This document shows, in pieces, positions 8,923 to 18,097 of a DNA stretch of 64,000 nt. The translations under genes and the position numbers were made by a program. Below the pieces are notes generated by a model that saw only the letters and a program-made list of their open reading frames with translations, made no database searches and was not told the origin of the DNA. The first letter of the stretch is position 1, and each line of letters starts with the position of its first letter. Origin of the DNA: Actinoalloteichus hymeniacidonis (GTDB lineage: Bacteria > Actinomycetota > Actinomycetes > Mycobacteriales > Pseudonocardiaceae); NCBI RefSeq assembly GCF_014203365.1, contig NZ_JACHIS010000001.1:4402001-4466000 (forward strand), given 5' to 3'.

Positions 8923-9408
8923 ATGAGCGTCACCGACGAACTACTCAGGAACAACAAGAAGTACAGCGAGACCTTCGGTGTCAAACTCCCGCTGCCACCG
9001 GCCAAGAAACTCACCGTGGTGGCCTGCATGGACTCGCGGCTCGACGTGTTCGAGATGCTGGGTCTCCAGCTGGGTGACGCTCACATCATCCGCAACGCGG
9101 GCGGAGTGATCACCGACGACATGATTCGCTCGCTGGTCATCAGCCAGCGCAAGTTGGGCACCCGCGAGATCATCCTCGTGCACCACACCGACTGCGGACT
9201 ACTCACGTTCAGCGACGACGAGTTGAAGGCCGAGATACTCGCCGAGACCGGGATCAAGCCCGAGTGGGCGGCGGAGGCCTTCGACGACCTCGACGGGGAC
9301 GTCCGGCAGAGCCTCAGACGCATCCAGACCAGCCCGTTCATCGAGCACAAGAACGTCCGAGGGTTCGTGTTCGACGTGGAGACCGGCGAACTACGCGAGG
9401 TCATCTGA
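8923..9408 (+). CDS. Beta-carbonic anhydrase
   Basis: Interconverts carbon dioxide and bicarbonate in the cytoplasm. 161 aa, the short type resembling M. tuberculosis Rv1284. The zinc ligands and catalytic dyad are all present: Cys35, Asp37 and Arg39 in ACMDSR, and His88 and Cys91 in HHTDCG. ATG 8923 is preceded by GGAG 7 bases upstream; an adjacent in-frame ATG at 8920 is spaced too closely, and the open frame from 8857 adds residues with no family resemblance. It stands as a single gene convergent with rlmN, only 23 bases from its stop. Confidence 0.93.
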   Translation: MSVTDELLRNNKKYSETFGVKLPLPPAKKLTVVACMDSRLDVFEMLGLQLGDAHIIRNAGGVITDDMIRSLVISQRKLGTREIILVHHTDCGLLTFSDDELKAEILAETGIKPEWAAEAFDDLDGDVRQSLRRIQTSPFIEHKNVRGFVFDVETGELREVI

Positions 9409-9431
9409 CCCCGGCGCAGCGGCCGTCCGCC

Positions 9432-10538
9432 TCAGCCCTGCGCGGCGAGCTGACCGCAGGCGGCCGCGATCTCCTGTCCCCTGGTGTCTCGGACGGTGCA
9501 GCTCACGCCGCCATCCTGGACCCGACGGACGAACTCCCGCTCCACCGGCTTGGGACTGGCATCCCATTTGCTCCCCGGAGTCGGGTTCAACGGGATGAGA
9601 TTCACGTGGACCAGCTGGCCGAGGTGCTTGCGCAGCAGCTTCGCCAACAGGTCCGCCCGCCACGGCTGGTCGTTGACGTCCCTGATGAGCGCGTACTCGA
9701 TGGACACCCGCCTGCCGGTGCTGTCCGCGTAGTAACGGGCCGCCTTGAGCACCTCTTCGACCGACCATCGGGTGTTGACCGGCACCAGGGTGTCTCGGAG
9801 CTCGTCGTCCGGCGTGTGCAGCGACACCGCCAGCGTGACCTGGAGTCCCTCATCGGCCAGCTTGCGGATCGCAGGCGCCAGACCGACCGTCGACACCGTC
9901 ACCGAGCGCTGGGAGAGCCCGAGGCCCTCCGGCGCCGGGTCGCAGATGCGTCGCACGGCGGCGACCACTCGCTTGTAGTTCGCCAACGGCTCGCCCATGC
10001 CCATGAACACGACGTTCGAGAGGCGGCCCGGGCCCCCCGGCAGCAGGCCGTCGCGCATCGCCAGCGCAGCCGAGCGGACCTGGTCGACGATCTCCGCCGT
10101 CGACATGTTGCGCTGCAGGCCGCCCTGACCCGTGGCACAGAACGGGCAGGCCATGCCGCAGCCCGCCTGGCTGGAGATGCAGACCGTCGCGCGGTCGGTG
10201 TAGCGCATCAACACGCTCTCCACGAGCGTGCCGTCATGTGCCCGCCACAATGTCTTACGGGTGGTGCCCTCGTCGGTGGTCACATCCCGCACCGGGGTGA
10301 ACAAGGTCGGCAGCAACTCGCCGACCAGCCGCTCCCTGGCGGCAGCGGGGATGTCGGTCATCGAAGCCGGATCGGTGCTCAGCCTGCCGAAATAGTGGTT
10401 GGCGAGCTGGGCGGCCCGGAAGGGCTTCTCACCCAGTTCGGCCACCGCCGCTTTGCGGTCGGCGACATCGAGGTCGGCGAGGTGCCTCGGCGGAAGGCCG
10501 CGGCGGGGAGCGTCGAAGACGAGGGGAAGAGCAGTCAT
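9432..10538 (-). CDS. rlmN: Dual-specificity 23S rRNA/tRNA adenine-C2 methyltransferase RlmN
   Basis: Radical SAM enzyme that methylates C2 of A2503 in 23S rRNA (and A37 of some tRNAs), improving translational fidelity. 368 aa. The cluster-binding CxxxCxxC is Cys127, Cys131 and Cys134 (CGMACPFC). The methyl-carrying catalytic cysteine is expected at GGVSCTVR near residue 351, and Cys120 just before the cluster motif matches the second conserved cysteine. GMGEPLANY is the typical radical-SAM GGE-like motif. ATG 10538 fits the family length. It is the leftward gene after a SAM methyltransferase and cdsA, as in other actinobacteria (cdsA-rlmN). Confidence 0.95.
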   Translation of the reverse strand: MTALPLVFDAPRRGLPPRHLADLDVADRKAAVAELGEKPFRAAQLANHYFGRLSTDPASMTDIPAAARERLVGELLPTLFTPVRDVTTDEGTTRKTLWRAHDGTLVESVLMRYTDRATVCISSQAGCGMACPFCATGQGGLQRNMSTAEIVDQVRSAALAMRDGLLPGGPGRLSNVVFMGMGEPLANYKRVVAAVRRICDPAPEGLGLSQRSVTVSTVGLAPAIRKLADEGLQVTLAVSLHTPDDELRDTLVPVNTRWSVEEVLKAARYYADSTGRRVSIEYALIRDVNDQPWRADLLAKLLRKHLGQLVHVNLIPLNPTPGSKWDASPKPVEREFVRRVQDGGVSCTVRDTRGQEIAAACGQLAAQG

Positions 10539-10655
10539 GGCGTGGTCCAGTGTCCCACGGATCGCGGAGTGCTCTCATTCGCCCGTGCTTCTCCCGGCTC
10601 GGCGCCTGCCCCGCGACGGCGAGGCCGCAATACGCGGTGTCGCGCTGACCCTCGG

Positions 10656-11432
10656 TCAGGGCAGCAACGGCGTCCTCGGTTTACGTCGGGTGTGCAGCCG
10701 ATAGGCGACCGTGATCTCCACACCGGGCGTCTGCGCGATCGCCCTGGCCGCGACACGACGGGAGAACTCGATCCGCAGGACCTCACCGAGGCTCTGTCGA
10801 TCCTCGAACCGCCAGCGGGTATCGATCCGACGGCACTCGAAGCCCTCGGCGGCGAAGAACTCCTCCACCGCACCGGGCGAGTATCGGGGCAGGTCGGCCC
10901 GCATCCATGTCCCATAGGCATGACGGCTGGCATCCAGATCGATGATCGCGAGCATCCCACCGGGTCGAAGCACTCGATCGGCCTCCCGCAGGCCTGGCTC
11001 GCAGCCCGGTCCGAAGAAGTAGGCGGTCCTGGCGTGGACCAGATCGACGCTGGAATCGGGGATGGGCAGCCGCTGTGCCCCGGCGGCGGCGATGCGGACC
11101 GACTCGAAACCCGACATCCGCTGCCGGGCCCTCCGCACCAACGGCGGATGCGGTTCGACACCGAGGACACTGCGAGCCCGCTGGGCGAACAACGGGAGGT
11201 GAAACCCGTCACCGCAGCCGACGTCCACAACGTCGGCGTCGGTCCAATCGGCTTCCTGGGCCAACGCGGCGAACAACGCCCGATCTTGGTCCTGGGCCCG
11301 GTTCTCCAGTTCGTAGACCTCGGGCCAGTGCCAGATGTTGGGGCTCGGGAGCACGCCGGTTCCCGATGACTCGGAAGCCCAGGTCCGGCGTGCTCGCGCA
11401 CGGAATCCGTCACGCACCGACCACAGGGCCAT
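10656..11432 (-). CDS. Class I SAM-dependent methyltransferase
   Basis: 258 aa with a classical methyltransferase fold: motif I VDVGCGDG at residues 69-76, an acidic residue ending strand 2 in VLGVEPH near 92, the LPIPDSSVDLVHAR motif near 122-135, and VLRPGGML near 155, typical of Methyltransf_11/25 proteins. Substrate unknown. The N-terminal IWHWPEVYELEN pattern recurs in actinobacterial homologues beside cdsA. The ATG at 11432 overlaps the cdsA stop as TGATG, so it is cotranslated with cdsA; rlmN follows 118 bases later. Confidence 0.8.
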   Translation of the reverse strand: MALWSVRDGFRARARRTWASESSGTGVLPSPNIWHWPEVYELENRAQDQDRALFAALAQEADWTDADVVDVGCGDGFHLPLFAQRARSVLGVEPHPPLVRRARQRMSGFESVRIAAAGAQRLPIPDSSVDLVHARTAYFFGPGCEPGLREADRVLRPGGMLAIIDLDASRHAYGTWMRADLPRYSPGAVEEFFAAEGFECRRIDTRWRFEDRQSLGEVLRIEFSRRVAARAIAQTPGVEITVAYRLHTRRKPRTPLLP

Positions 11433-12361
11433 CAGGCGACGGGGATGAACCAGTTCAACAGCAACCAGGCCACCATCGCCGAGGGCAGCAACGAGTCCAT
11501 CCGGTCCATGATGCCGCCGTGACCGGGTAGCAGGTTGCCCATGTCCTTGACCCCGATGTCTCGCTTGACCAGCGATTCGAGCAGGTCACCCGCCGTGGCC
11601 GTCACGACGATCGCCACCCCGAACAGCACACCGTGCCACCACTGACCGCCCAGCAGCAGCGTGACGACGATGAGACCGGCCGCCACCCCGCTGACCAGGG
11701 ATCCGGCGAAGCCCTCCCAGGACTTCTTCGGACTGATCCTCGGCGCCATCGGATGCTTGCCGAACAGCGCCCCGATCGCATAGCCACCGGTGTCGGAACC
11801 GATCACCGCGAGCATGAAGGCCACCACGCGCAACACGCCGTCGGCAGGCAGCACGAGCTGCGCGGCGAAGGTCGCGAACAGCGGGATATAGGTGACAGCG
11901 AAGATCGAACTGCCTGCATCGCGAAGGTAGTGCTGCGAGCCGCCCGGAGCCCGCCAGAGCAGACAGGCCAGCACCGTCAACATGAAGGCCGTGAGCACCC
12001 CGTCCAGCCCGAACGGCCAGGAGGACCAGATCATCGCCTGTCCACCGACCAACAGCGGTATCAGGGCGATCTTGATGCCCCTGGCCCGCCGGAAGGCGGT
12101 GGCCATCTCCACCGTGGACACGGCGACCGCAGCCGCGATCACCGCGATGAACAGGTGTCGCGCCCACAGCAGCGACGCGAGGATCGCACCGCCGAGTAGC
12201 AAGCCGACCAAGACCGCAGCGCCAAGATCACGCCCGGTCTTGGACGCGGGCTTCACCGGCGCAACCCGAACGACATCACCCGACGAGGGCGCCGGAGACT
12301 CCTGCGGCGCCCGCTCGATACCGATCCCCGGTGCCGCATCCTTTTCACCAGCCACCACCAT
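11432..12361 (-). CDS. cdsA: Phosphatidate cytidylyltransferase (CDP-diglyceride synthase)
   Basis: Polytopic membrane enzyme that makes CDP-diacylglycerol from phosphatidate and CTP, the branch point for anionic phospholipids and PI mannosides. 309 aa with a non-membrane N-terminal ~45 residues and about eight hydrophobic helices. The C-terminal family signature is clear: SLVKRDIGVKD, then LPGHGGIMDRMDSL near residues 265-290, with the essential paired aspartates. ATG 12361 opens the frame; a start a few codons later is possible. It follows frr in the leftward translation cluster and overlaps the methyltransferase gene by one base. Confidence 0.93.
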   Translation of the reverse strand: MVVAGEKDAAPGIGIERAPQESPAPSSGDVVRVAPVKPASKTGRDLGAAVLVGLLLGGAILASLLWARHLFIAVIAAAVAVSTVEMATAFRRARGIKIALIPLLVGGQAMIWSSWPFGLDGVLTAFMLTVLACLLWRAPGGSQHYLRDAGSSIFAVTYIPLFATFAAQLVLPADGVLRVVAFMLAVIGSDTGGYAIGALFGKHPMAPRISPKKSWEGFAGSLVSGVAAGLIVVTLLLGGQWWHGVLFGVAIVVTATAGDLLESLVKRDIGVKDMGNLLPGHGGIMDRMDSLLPSAMVAWLLLNWFIPVA

Positions 12362-12408
12362 CGACAGTCCTAGAAGCGTGGCTCGGTCGAGTATTCGATC
12401 AGCACGCT

Positions 12409-12972
12409 CTAGACCTCCAGGAGTTCGCTTTCCTTTTGCCGAACCAGCTCTTCGACCTGGGCGACATACTTGTCAGTGAGGCTCTGCAGTTCCTTCTCGG
12501 CACGGGTACCCGCATCCTCGCCCGCGTCACCGTCCTTGACCGCTCGGTCGATCTCGTCCTTGACCTTGCGGCGGAGGTTGCGGATGGTGACCTTGGATTC
12601 CTCGCCCTTGTTCTTCGCGACCTTGACGAGGTCCCGCCTGCGCTCCTCCGAGAGCTGCGGAACGAGCACCCGGATGATGTTGCCATCGTTGCTGGGGTTC
12701 ACCCCGAGATCGGAACTGCGAATCGCCTTCTCGATAGCGTCCAACAGGCTCGCGTCATAAGGCTTGACGACGATCTGGCGAACCTCGGGGATGGTGATTC
12801 CCGCGACCTGGTTCAGCGGGGTCGGCTCCCCGTAGTACTCCACGACGATGTTGTTGAACATGCTCGGAGTCGCCCGACCGGTACGGATGTGCGCCAGTTC
12901 GTCCTTGGCGACGGCAACCGCCTTCTCCATCTTCTCCTCACCATCGAGAAGAGATTCGTCGATGTCGATCAC
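12409..12972 (-). CDS. frr: Ribosome recycling factor
   Basis: Splits post-termination ribosomes together with EF-G. 187 aa, standard length. Typical sequences are [15 protein letters not shown] near residue 28, [20 protein letters not shown] near 45-65 and the C-terminal coiled coil ending KESELLEV. The start is GTG 12972 with AGGAG 6 bases upstream. It lies between pyrH and cdsA in the conserved rpsB-tsf-pyrH-frr-cdsA order. Confidence 0.97.
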   Translation of the reverse strand: MIDIDESLLDGEEKMEKAVAVAKDELAHIRTGRATPSMFNNIVVEYYGEPTPLNQVAGITIPEVRQIVVKPYDASLLDAIEKAIRSSDLGVNPSNDGNIIRVLVPQLSEERRRDLVKVAKNKGEESKVTIRNLRRKVKDEIDRAVKDGDAGEDAGTRAEKELQSLTDKYVAQVEELVRQKESELLEV

Positions 12973-13024
12973 GACTGACTCCTAACTATGCGTACCGGCA
13001 GATGGTGGGACCCGCTTGTCGATC

Positions 13025-13786
13025 TCAAGCACGCTCATTGCCCGGCGCGCTTGCAGCGGTGCTGACCAACGTCCCGATCTTCTCACCACGAACTGCGCGA
13101 GCGATGTTGCCCTCGGTAAGCAGGTTGAAAACCAAGATCGGCATGTTGTTGTCCATGCAGAGACTGAACGCCGTGGCGTCGGCGACCTTCAGGCCGCGCT
13201 CCAAGACCTCGCGATGGCTGATGTTGCTGAACATCGTGGCGGTCGGGTCACGCCTGGGGTCGGCGGTGTAGACGCCGTCGACGGCCTTGCCCATCAGCAC
13301 GATCTCCGCACCGATCTCCAATGCCCGCTGAGCTGCGGTGGTGTCGGTAGAGAAGTACGGCATGCCCACTCCCGCACCGAAGATCACCACTCGGCCCTTC
13401 TCCAGGTGCCGGATGGAGCGACGGGGGATGTAGGACTCGGCGACCTGGCCCATCGTGATGGCGGTCTGCACCCGGGTGTCGATGCCCTGTTCCCGCTCGA
13501 GGAAATCCTGCAGCGCAAGGCAGTTCATCACGGTGCCGAGCATGCCCATGTAGTCGGCGCGGGTGCGCTCCATCCCGCGCTGTTGCAGCTCTGCGCCCCG
13601 GAAGTAGTTGCCGCCGCCGATGACCACACCGACCTGAACTCCACCGCGCACCACTGCGGCAATCTGGGCGGCCACGGTGTGCACGACGTCGGGGTCGACG
13701 CCGACACCGCCACCGCCGAACATCTCGCCGCCGAGCTTGAGCAGCACCCGACGGTAGCCGGAAGCTGTTTCGCTGTGTTCGGTCAA
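13025..13786 (-). CDS. pyrH: UMP kinase
   Basis: Hexameric bacterial UMP kinase of the amino-acid-kinase fold; phosphorylates UMP to UDP with ATP. 253 aa. [11 protein letters not shown] near residue 15, [10 protein letters not shown] near 58 and [15 protein letters not shown] near 120-134 are diagnostic. The reading frame begins at TTG 13786, with a very strong GGAGGAGG 6 bases before it; the nearby ATG at 13800 is out of frame, so TTG is the likely start. Downstream of tsf behind a strong hairpin and 52 bases upstream of frr. Confidence 0.95.
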   Translation of the reverse strand: MTEHSETASGYRRVLLKLGGEMFGGGGVGVDPDVVHTVAAQIAAVVRGGVQVGVVIGGGNYFRGAELQQRGMERTRADYMGMLGTVMNCLALQDFLEREQGIDTRVQTAITMGQVAESYIPRRSIRHLEKGRVVIFGAGVGMPYFSTDTTAAQRALEIGAEIVLMGKAVDGVYTADPRRDPTATMFSNISHREVLERGLKVADATAFSLCMDNNMPILVFNLLTEGNIARAVRGEKIGTLVSTAASAPGNERA

Positions 13787-13820
13787 CGGTCCTCCTCCAT
13801 GAGCCTGACTGACTGCCGAA

Positions 13821-13864
13821 CGCCCTGTCCTCCCGCCGCCTGAACGCGACGGGAGGACAGGGCG
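13821..13864. terminator. Strong intercistronic hairpin between tsf and pyrH
   Basis: Perfect 15-bp stem (13821-13835 with 13850-13864) and a 14-base loop, 11 bases after the tsf stop. There is no T-tract, so it may terminate, partially terminate or protect the 3' end of the rpsB-tsf message. Confidence 0.75.
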
Positions 13865-13875
13865 CGCTAGGACTC

Positions 13876-14694
13876 TCAGCCCTGGCCGACCTCGAAGCGG
13901 GCGAACCGCTTGATGGTCATGCCCGCATCACTCAGGAGCGACTTGACCTGCTTCTTGGAGTCCTGCACCGACGGCTGGTCGACGAGGACGACGTCCTTGA
14001 AGAAGCCGTTGAGCCTGCCCTCGACGATCTTGGTGAGAGCGGCCTCCGGCTTGCCCTCCTCGCGAGCGGTCTTCTCGGCGATCCGACGCTCGTTCTCCAC
14101 CTGCTCGGCGGGAACTTCGTCGCGGGTCACGTAGCGGGGACGCAGCGCGGCGATCTGCATCGCGATACCGCGAGCGGCCTCCTCGCTGCCACCCTCGAAC
14201 TCGACCACCACGCCGACGGCGGGCGGCAGGTCGGAGGAACGGCGGTGCAGGTAGACCGAGACCGGGCCGTCGAAGTTGGACACGCGGCCGATCTCGAGCT
14301 TCTCGCCGATCTTGGCGGACTGCTCCTGAACGAGCTCGTCCACGGTCTTGCCGTCGCCTGCGGGGGCGGCCTTGAGCGTCTCGACGTCGCCGGCCGAGTT
14401 GGCCTTGGCCACCGCGACGATCTGCGCCGCGAGAGCCTCGAAGGCCTCGTTCTTGGCGACGAAGTCGGTCTCGCAGTTCAGTTCGAGAAGCACCCCGCCG
14501 TCGGCGGCGACGAGGCCGTTGGCGGTGGTCCGCTCGGCGCGCTTGTCGACGTCCTTGGCACCCTTGATGCGCAGGATCTCGACGGCCTTGTCCATGTCGC
14601 CGTCGGTCTGCTCCAAGGCCTTCTTGCAGGCCATCATCCCGGAGCCGGTGATCTCCCGAAGCCGCTTGATATCAGCCGTCGTGTAGTTCGCCAT
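13876..14694 (-). CDS. tsf: Elongation factor Ts
   Basis: Nucleotide-exchange factor for EF-Tu. 272 aa, the normal actinobacterial length. The N-terminal UBA-like domain carries [13 protein letters not shown] near residues 15-27; [11 protein letters not shown], contacting EF-Tu, is near 74-84; the dimerisation/core domain follows. ATG 14694 matches the family start. Second gene after rpsB, separated from it by a 17-bp perfect hairpin. Confidence 0.97.
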   Translation of the reverse strand: MANYTTADIKRLREITGSGMMACKKALEQTDGDMDKAVEILRIKGAKDVDKRAERTTANGLVAADGGVLLELNCETDFVAKNEAFEALAAQIVAVAKANSAGDVETLKAAPAGDGKTVDELVQEQSAKIGEKLEIGRVSNFDGPVSVYLHRRSSDLPPAVGVVVEFEGGSEEAARGIAMQIAALRPRYVTRDEVPAEQVENERRIAEKTAREEGKPEAALTKIVEGRLNGFFKDVVLVDQPSVQDSKKQVKSLLSDAGMTIKRFARFEVGQG

Positions 14695-14787
14695 GGTGCG
14701 TCGTCAATCCTTACGTGTCTGTTGTGCGCGGCGAAGTCGCGCCAGGGGGCTTGAGTGGGGAACCACGGGGTGTACCCCGTTGGGCGC

Positions 14788-14826
14788 GACCGCGCGGGCG
14801 GGCCAGATAGGCCCGCCCGCGCGGTC
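14788..14826. terminator. Very strong hairpin between rpsB and tsf
   Basis: Perfect 17-bp GC-rich stem (14788-14804 with 14810-14826) and a 5-base loop, 20 bases after the rpsB stop. No T-tract follows on the leftward transcript. It probably acts as an attenuator or an RNA-stability element, setting S2 above EF-Ts or the reverse. Confidence 0.75.
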
Positions 14827-14846
14827 ATCCATGGTCGGCAGCAGGC

Positions 14847-15707
14847 TCAGGCCTGGGCGGGCTGCTCGGCAGGAACCTCGGGCGCCTCGGAAGCCTCGGG
14901 CTTCTCGGCGTTGCCGGACTCGGAACCCGTGAGCAGTTCCTTCTCCCACTCGGCGAGCGGCTCGTCGGTCGCACCCGGCTGCGGCTTGTCCTCGCCCTCC
15001 GGCGCGGCGTTGTTGCGGCCGGAACGGGTCATCAAGCCCTCCGCGACACCGTCGGCGACCACGCGGGTCAGCAGCGCGGCGGAACGGATCGCGTCGTCGT
15101 TACCCGGGATCGGGTAGTCGACCTCGTCGGGGTCGCAGTTGGTGTCGAGGATCGCGACGACCGGGATACCCAGCTTGCGAGCCTCGCCAACGGCGATGTG
15201 CTCCTTCTTGGTGTCGACGATCCACACCGCGCTCGGCACCTTGGCCATGTCGCGGATACCGCCGAGCGTGCGGGCCAGCTTGTCCTTCTCGCGAGTCAGC
15301 ATCAAGATTTCCTTCTTGGTGCGACCCTGGAAGCCACCGGTCTGCTCCATCGACTCGAGCTCCTTGAGGCGCTGGAGACGCTTGTGCACGGTGGTGAAGT
15401 TGGTCAGCATTCCGCCGAGCCAACGCTGGTTGACGAAGGGCATCCCCACGCGCAGCGCCTGCTCGGAGATCGCTTCCTGTGCCTGCTTCTTCGTGCCGAC
15501 GAACAGGATCGAGCCGCCGTGCGCGACGGTCTCCCTGATGAACTCGAAGGCCCGGTTGATGTAGGACAGCGTCTGCTGCAGGTCGATGATGTAGATGCCG
15601 TTGCGCTCGGTGAAGATGTAGCGCTTCATCTTCGGGTTCCAGCGACGAGTCTGGTGCCCGAAGTGAACGCCGCTGTCGAGCAGCTGCTTCATGGTGACGA
15701 CGGCCAT
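14847..15707 (-). CDS. rpsB: 30S ribosomal protein S2
   Basis: Small-subunit protein that joins late in assembly and bridges head and body. 286 aa, with an acidic, Ala/Pro/Glu-rich C-terminal tail of about 50 residues usual in actinobacteria. [20 protein letters not shown] at residues 6-25, [10 protein letters not shown] near 92 and [10 protein letters not shown] near 158 are diagnostic. ATG 15707. First gene of the leftward translation cluster, with a long untranslated leader. Confidence 0.97.
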   Translation of the reverse strand: MAVVTMKQLLDSGVHFGHQTRRWNPKMKRYIFTERNGIYIIDLQQTLSYINRAFEFIRETVAHGGSILFVGTKKQAQEAISEQALRVGMPFVNQRWLGGMLTNFTTVHKRLQRLKELESMEQTGGFQGRTKKEILMLTREKDKLARTLGGIRDMAKVPSAVWIVDTKKEHIAVGEARKLGIPVVAILDTNCDPDEVDYPIPGNDDAIRSAALLTRVVADGVAEGLMTRSGRNNAAPEGEDKPQPGATDEPLAEWEKELLTGSESGNAEKPEASEAPEVPAEQPAQA

Positions 15708-15775
15708 AGCCGGTTACACCTCGTATGGTCGGCGTGCTGGACTCTGCCTGCACGCGCTGCGGTTGTCGCGACGGA

Positions 15776-15817
15776 CCGGGTCGGTCCGTCGCCCTGGTGC
15801 CATGCGAGACGACCCGG
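15776..15817 (-). promoter_or_regulatory. Stem-loop in the rpsB leader (proximal)
   Basis: CCGGGTCG at 15776-15783 pairs perfectly with CGACCCGG at 15810-15817. It lies about 70-110 bases upstream of the rpsB start, in the presumed untranslated leader. A role in autoregulation by S2 is inference. Confidence 0.4.
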
Positions 15818-15856
15818 ACCCGAGGCGAATGGAGCACCGTCGGGACCACCGGGCGC

Positions 15857-15886
15857 CCTGCCTGACCGATTACTCGCTGTCAGGCA
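15857..15886 (-). promoter_or_regulatory. Stem-loop in the rpsB leader (distal)
   Basis: Perfect 9-bp inverted repeat CTGCCTGAC/GTCAGGCAG with a 12-base loop, about 150-180 bases upstream of rpsB. Could be part of a structured leader or an operator for a DNA-binding protein. Confidence 0.4.
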
Positions 15887-15934
15887 GCATTGGCACTGTG
15901 AAGTCGGCCTGGAGTACCTGTGGCCGCACCCACC

Positions 15935-15940
15935 AGTATA
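15935..15940 (-). promoter_or_regulatory. Candidate -10 element for rpsB
   Basis: TATACT on the minus strand, in an otherwise GC-rich region. No good -35 was found at 16-18 bases, so this is tentative. It would give a leader of roughly 220 bases. Confidence 0.3.
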
Positions 15941-16400
15941 CGACCCCTTCATCGCGCTCCCCGAGCCGGTTGACCACCGCACCCAGGGGTTGTCCACATC
16001 GCCTGTCTTCGTCCACAGCTTGAGCGGATCCCGAAACGGGTGTGTCGCTCATCCGCCAATCTGGCCGCATGCCCGAGTCGACCCCACCCACCCCGCCGAG
16101 CGCGGCAGCCGCAGTACTCACTCGCCATCGACGTCGACCGTGCGACCTCCCGGACACCTCCCGTCACTCGGGCACCGTTGACGGCTGGGCAGAACCTCAC
16201 CCGCGAACGCGAGGCCCTCGGAGGCTTCGACCGTCGGACTCCGATCGGAATCTCTCGATGACGGGCCGGGGTCCGAAGTCGGGGAGATCGAAAAGTGCGT
16301 ATGCGGCCGATGGGTCCGAGGTGACACCGCGGGCCCGAAGGGCGTTCGGGGCTTATGAGGCACCGGGGCTCGGGCTCGCTAGCCCCGTCGGGATCGCATC

Positions 16401-17030
16401 ATGATATCGATCCGACGTGAGGCGGCAGCACATCGCGCGAAGGAGGCAGATCGGCTGGGGCTGCGGCAGCGGGCGTCGGCACGGCCTCGCCGGTGGCGCA
16501 CGAGGGCCTCCGTTTCGGCCCTCGCCCTCGTGCTGCTGACGTCGACCTCGGCGCCCTCGGCGGCGTCATGGAAGGTCGAGGTGGCATACGCCCCGATCCG
16601 CGAGACGGCCGCCGACGTCGCCCCATCGACTTTCGGGTCCCCGGTCTCCCCGCTGGTCGTGGTCCGCCCGTTCGACCCGCCCCCGACCCCCTACGGCCGA
16701 GGGCATCGAGGAGTCGACCTGGGCATCACACCGGGCGCCTCGATCCATGCAGCGGGAGCGGGCGTGGTCCGCCATGCAGGACCGGTCGCCGGGCGCTCCG
16801 TGGTCTCGATACAACACCGAAGCGGCTTGATCACGACCTATGAACCCGTGCAGCCCGTGGTCACCGTGGGATCCGCCGTGAGGCGTGGCGAGACGATCGG
16901 CAACGGGATGGCCGGTCACCCGGGCTGTCCGGCCGAAGCCTGCGTGCATTGGGGCGCACGCAGTCAGTCGGTCTATCTCGACCCGCTCACCCTGCTCGGG
17001 CTGCGACACCTGCGACTGCTGCCCTGGTGA
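16401..17030 (+). CDS. Secreted M23 (LytM-type) peptidoglycan peptidase-like protein
   Basis: 209 aa with an N-terminal basic stretch and hydrophobic signal/anchor at residues 37-55 (ending in an Ala-rich ASA-type site), then a LytM fold. The zinc ligands His102 and Asp106 (HRGVDLG) and His183 (VHWG) are present. The first histidine of the usual HxH motif is Cys181 here, so activity may be altered; as I recall, related actinobacterial proteins at this locus (the Rv2891 type) show a similar CxHWG pattern. The substrate would be cell-wall peptide crosslinks. ATG 16401 has no strong ribosome site. It is divergent from rpsB and convergent with whiG, ending just before a long bidirectional hairpin. 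Confidence 0.8.
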   Translation: MISIRREAAAHRAKEADRLGLRQRASARPRRWRTRASVSALALVLLTSTSAPSAASWKVEVAYAPIRETAADVAPSTFGSPVSPLVVVRPFDPPPTPYGRGHRGVDLGITPGASIHAAGAGVVRHAGPVAGRSVVSIQHRSGLITTYEPVQPVVTVGSAVRRGETIGNGMAGHPGCPAEACVHWGARSQSVYLDPLTLLGLRHLRLLPW

Positions 17031-17065
17031 CGGGGCGAGCGGTTCGTCGAACGGGCGGGCTGGAC

Positions 17066-17114
17066 CGGCTGCCGAACCGGGTGCGTCACGACGACGCGCC
17101 CCGGTCGGCAGCCG
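17066..17114. terminator. Bidirectional terminator between the M23 gene and whiG
   Basis: Long imperfect hairpin of two 22-base arms (17066-17087 and 17093-17114) with a 5-base loop. The outer 10 bp and inner 5 bp are perfect. It lies between convergent genes, 35 bases after one stop and 2 bases from the other. Confidence 0.8.
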
Positions 17115-17116
17115 CG

Positions 17117-18097
17117 CTACTGCCCCTGTTCGGCCAGCTTCGTCCGCAACCGCAGCACGGCACGGGTATGCAGCTGGCACACCCGGGACTCGGTCACTCC
17201 GAGGACTCGGCCGATCTCAGCCAGCGTCAGATTCTCGAAGTAGTAGAGGGTCACCACCACGCGGTCGCGCTCCGAGAGGTGTGCGATCGCCTCGGCGAGT
17301 TGCCGCCTGCTGTCGCGGTCCACCAGCTTGGCCACCGGATCCTCGGCCCGATCATCGGGCAGGGTCTCGGCCAGCGATGCCGATCCCCGCCCGGCCGCGA
17401 TCAGCTCGTCCAGCGCGACGACGCTGGTGAGCTGGAGTTGGGCGAACAGGTCGTGCAAGTCGCCGACCCCGATCCCCAGCTCCCCGGCGAGCTCCGGATC
17501 GCTCGCGGTGCGCTGCAATCTGCCTTCGAGCCGTTCGATGGCTCGCTCGACGTCCCTGGCCCGGCTTCGAACCGATCGGGGAACCCAGTCCTGCGCGCGC
17601 AGATCGTCGAGGATCGCACCTCGAATGCGCTGCATCGCGTAGGTCTCGAACTTGAGTCCACGCTCCGGCTCGAACTTCTCGATCGCATCGACCAGCCCGA
17701 AGATGCCGGACTGGATCAGATCCGCGACGTCGACGTGCGAGGGCAGGCCGGTGCCGACCCGGCCCGCAACGTACTTGACCAGCGGCGCGTAGTGCAGAAC
17801 GAGACGATCGCGCAACGGCCGTCTGCGCTCCGTGCCGTAGGAACGCCACAACGCGACGATGCCTGCCTCGACATCGGTGCTTCGCTCCGGCTGATCGAGC
17901 GATGCAGCAGCGGAGGCGTCCGCTCTCGCGCCGACGGCATCGCGTGGCCGGGTATCGCCCACCGGAGCTGTCCCGGATCTACCCGAACCGGTGCCTCGCA
18001 CGACATCGGTTCCTCCGGCGCGTCGTTCTTCCTGACGCACAGTGGCAGTTCGGGAACCTCCCCCGGCATCGTCAGGAACGGGGGTGGGTTCGGTCAT
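17117..18097 (-). CDS. whiG: Sporulation sigma factor WhiG (FliA family)
   Basis: Alternative RNA polymerase sigma factor of the FliA/WhiG group, controlling early sporulation in aerial hyphae (whiH, whiI and others in Streptomyces). 326 aa, with an unusual N-terminal extension of about 75 Gly/Arg/Ala-rich residues before the core. Region 2 has [10 protein letters not shown] near residue 107, [19 protein letters not shown] near 126-144 and [18 protein letters not shown] near 150-167. Region 4 carries [19 protein letters not shown] near 270-288 and a C-terminal HTH. It overlaps the 3' end of xerC by 26 bases. If the start is instead an internal codon, the protein would be near the usual 270-280 aa. 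Confidence 0.9.
   Translation of the reverse strand: MTEPTPVPDDAGGGSRTATVRQEERRAGGTDVVRGTGSGRSGTAPVGDTRPRDAVGARADASAAASLDQPERSTDVEAGIVALWRSYGTERRRPLRDRLVLHYAPLVKYVAGRVGTGLPSHVDVADLIQSGIFGLVDAIEKFEPERGLKFETYAMQRIRGAILDDLRAQDWVPRSVRSRARDVERAIERLEGRLQRTASDPELAGELGIGVGDLHDLFAQLQLTSVVALDELIAAGRGSASLAETLPDDRAEDPVAKLVDRDSRRQLAEAIAHLSERDRVVVTLYYFENLTLAEIGRVLGVTESRVCQLHTRAVLRLRTKLAEQGQ

Larger units (their letters stand above)
15708..16400. other. Intergenic region: rpsB leader and divergent promoters
   Basis: Nearly 700 bases between divergent rpsB and the M23 peptidase gene with no credible coding sequence. The half nearest rpsB holds two inverted repeats and a TATACT element that could drive rpsB. 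The other half holds a weak 7-bp inverted repeat at 16364-16387 just before the peptidase gene and nothing else clear. Confidence 0.6.

Noticed and set aside
9264-11369. 701-codon open frame on the + strand
   Set aside because: Antisense to rlmN and the methyltransferase gene, which are clearly real; no domain in the translation.
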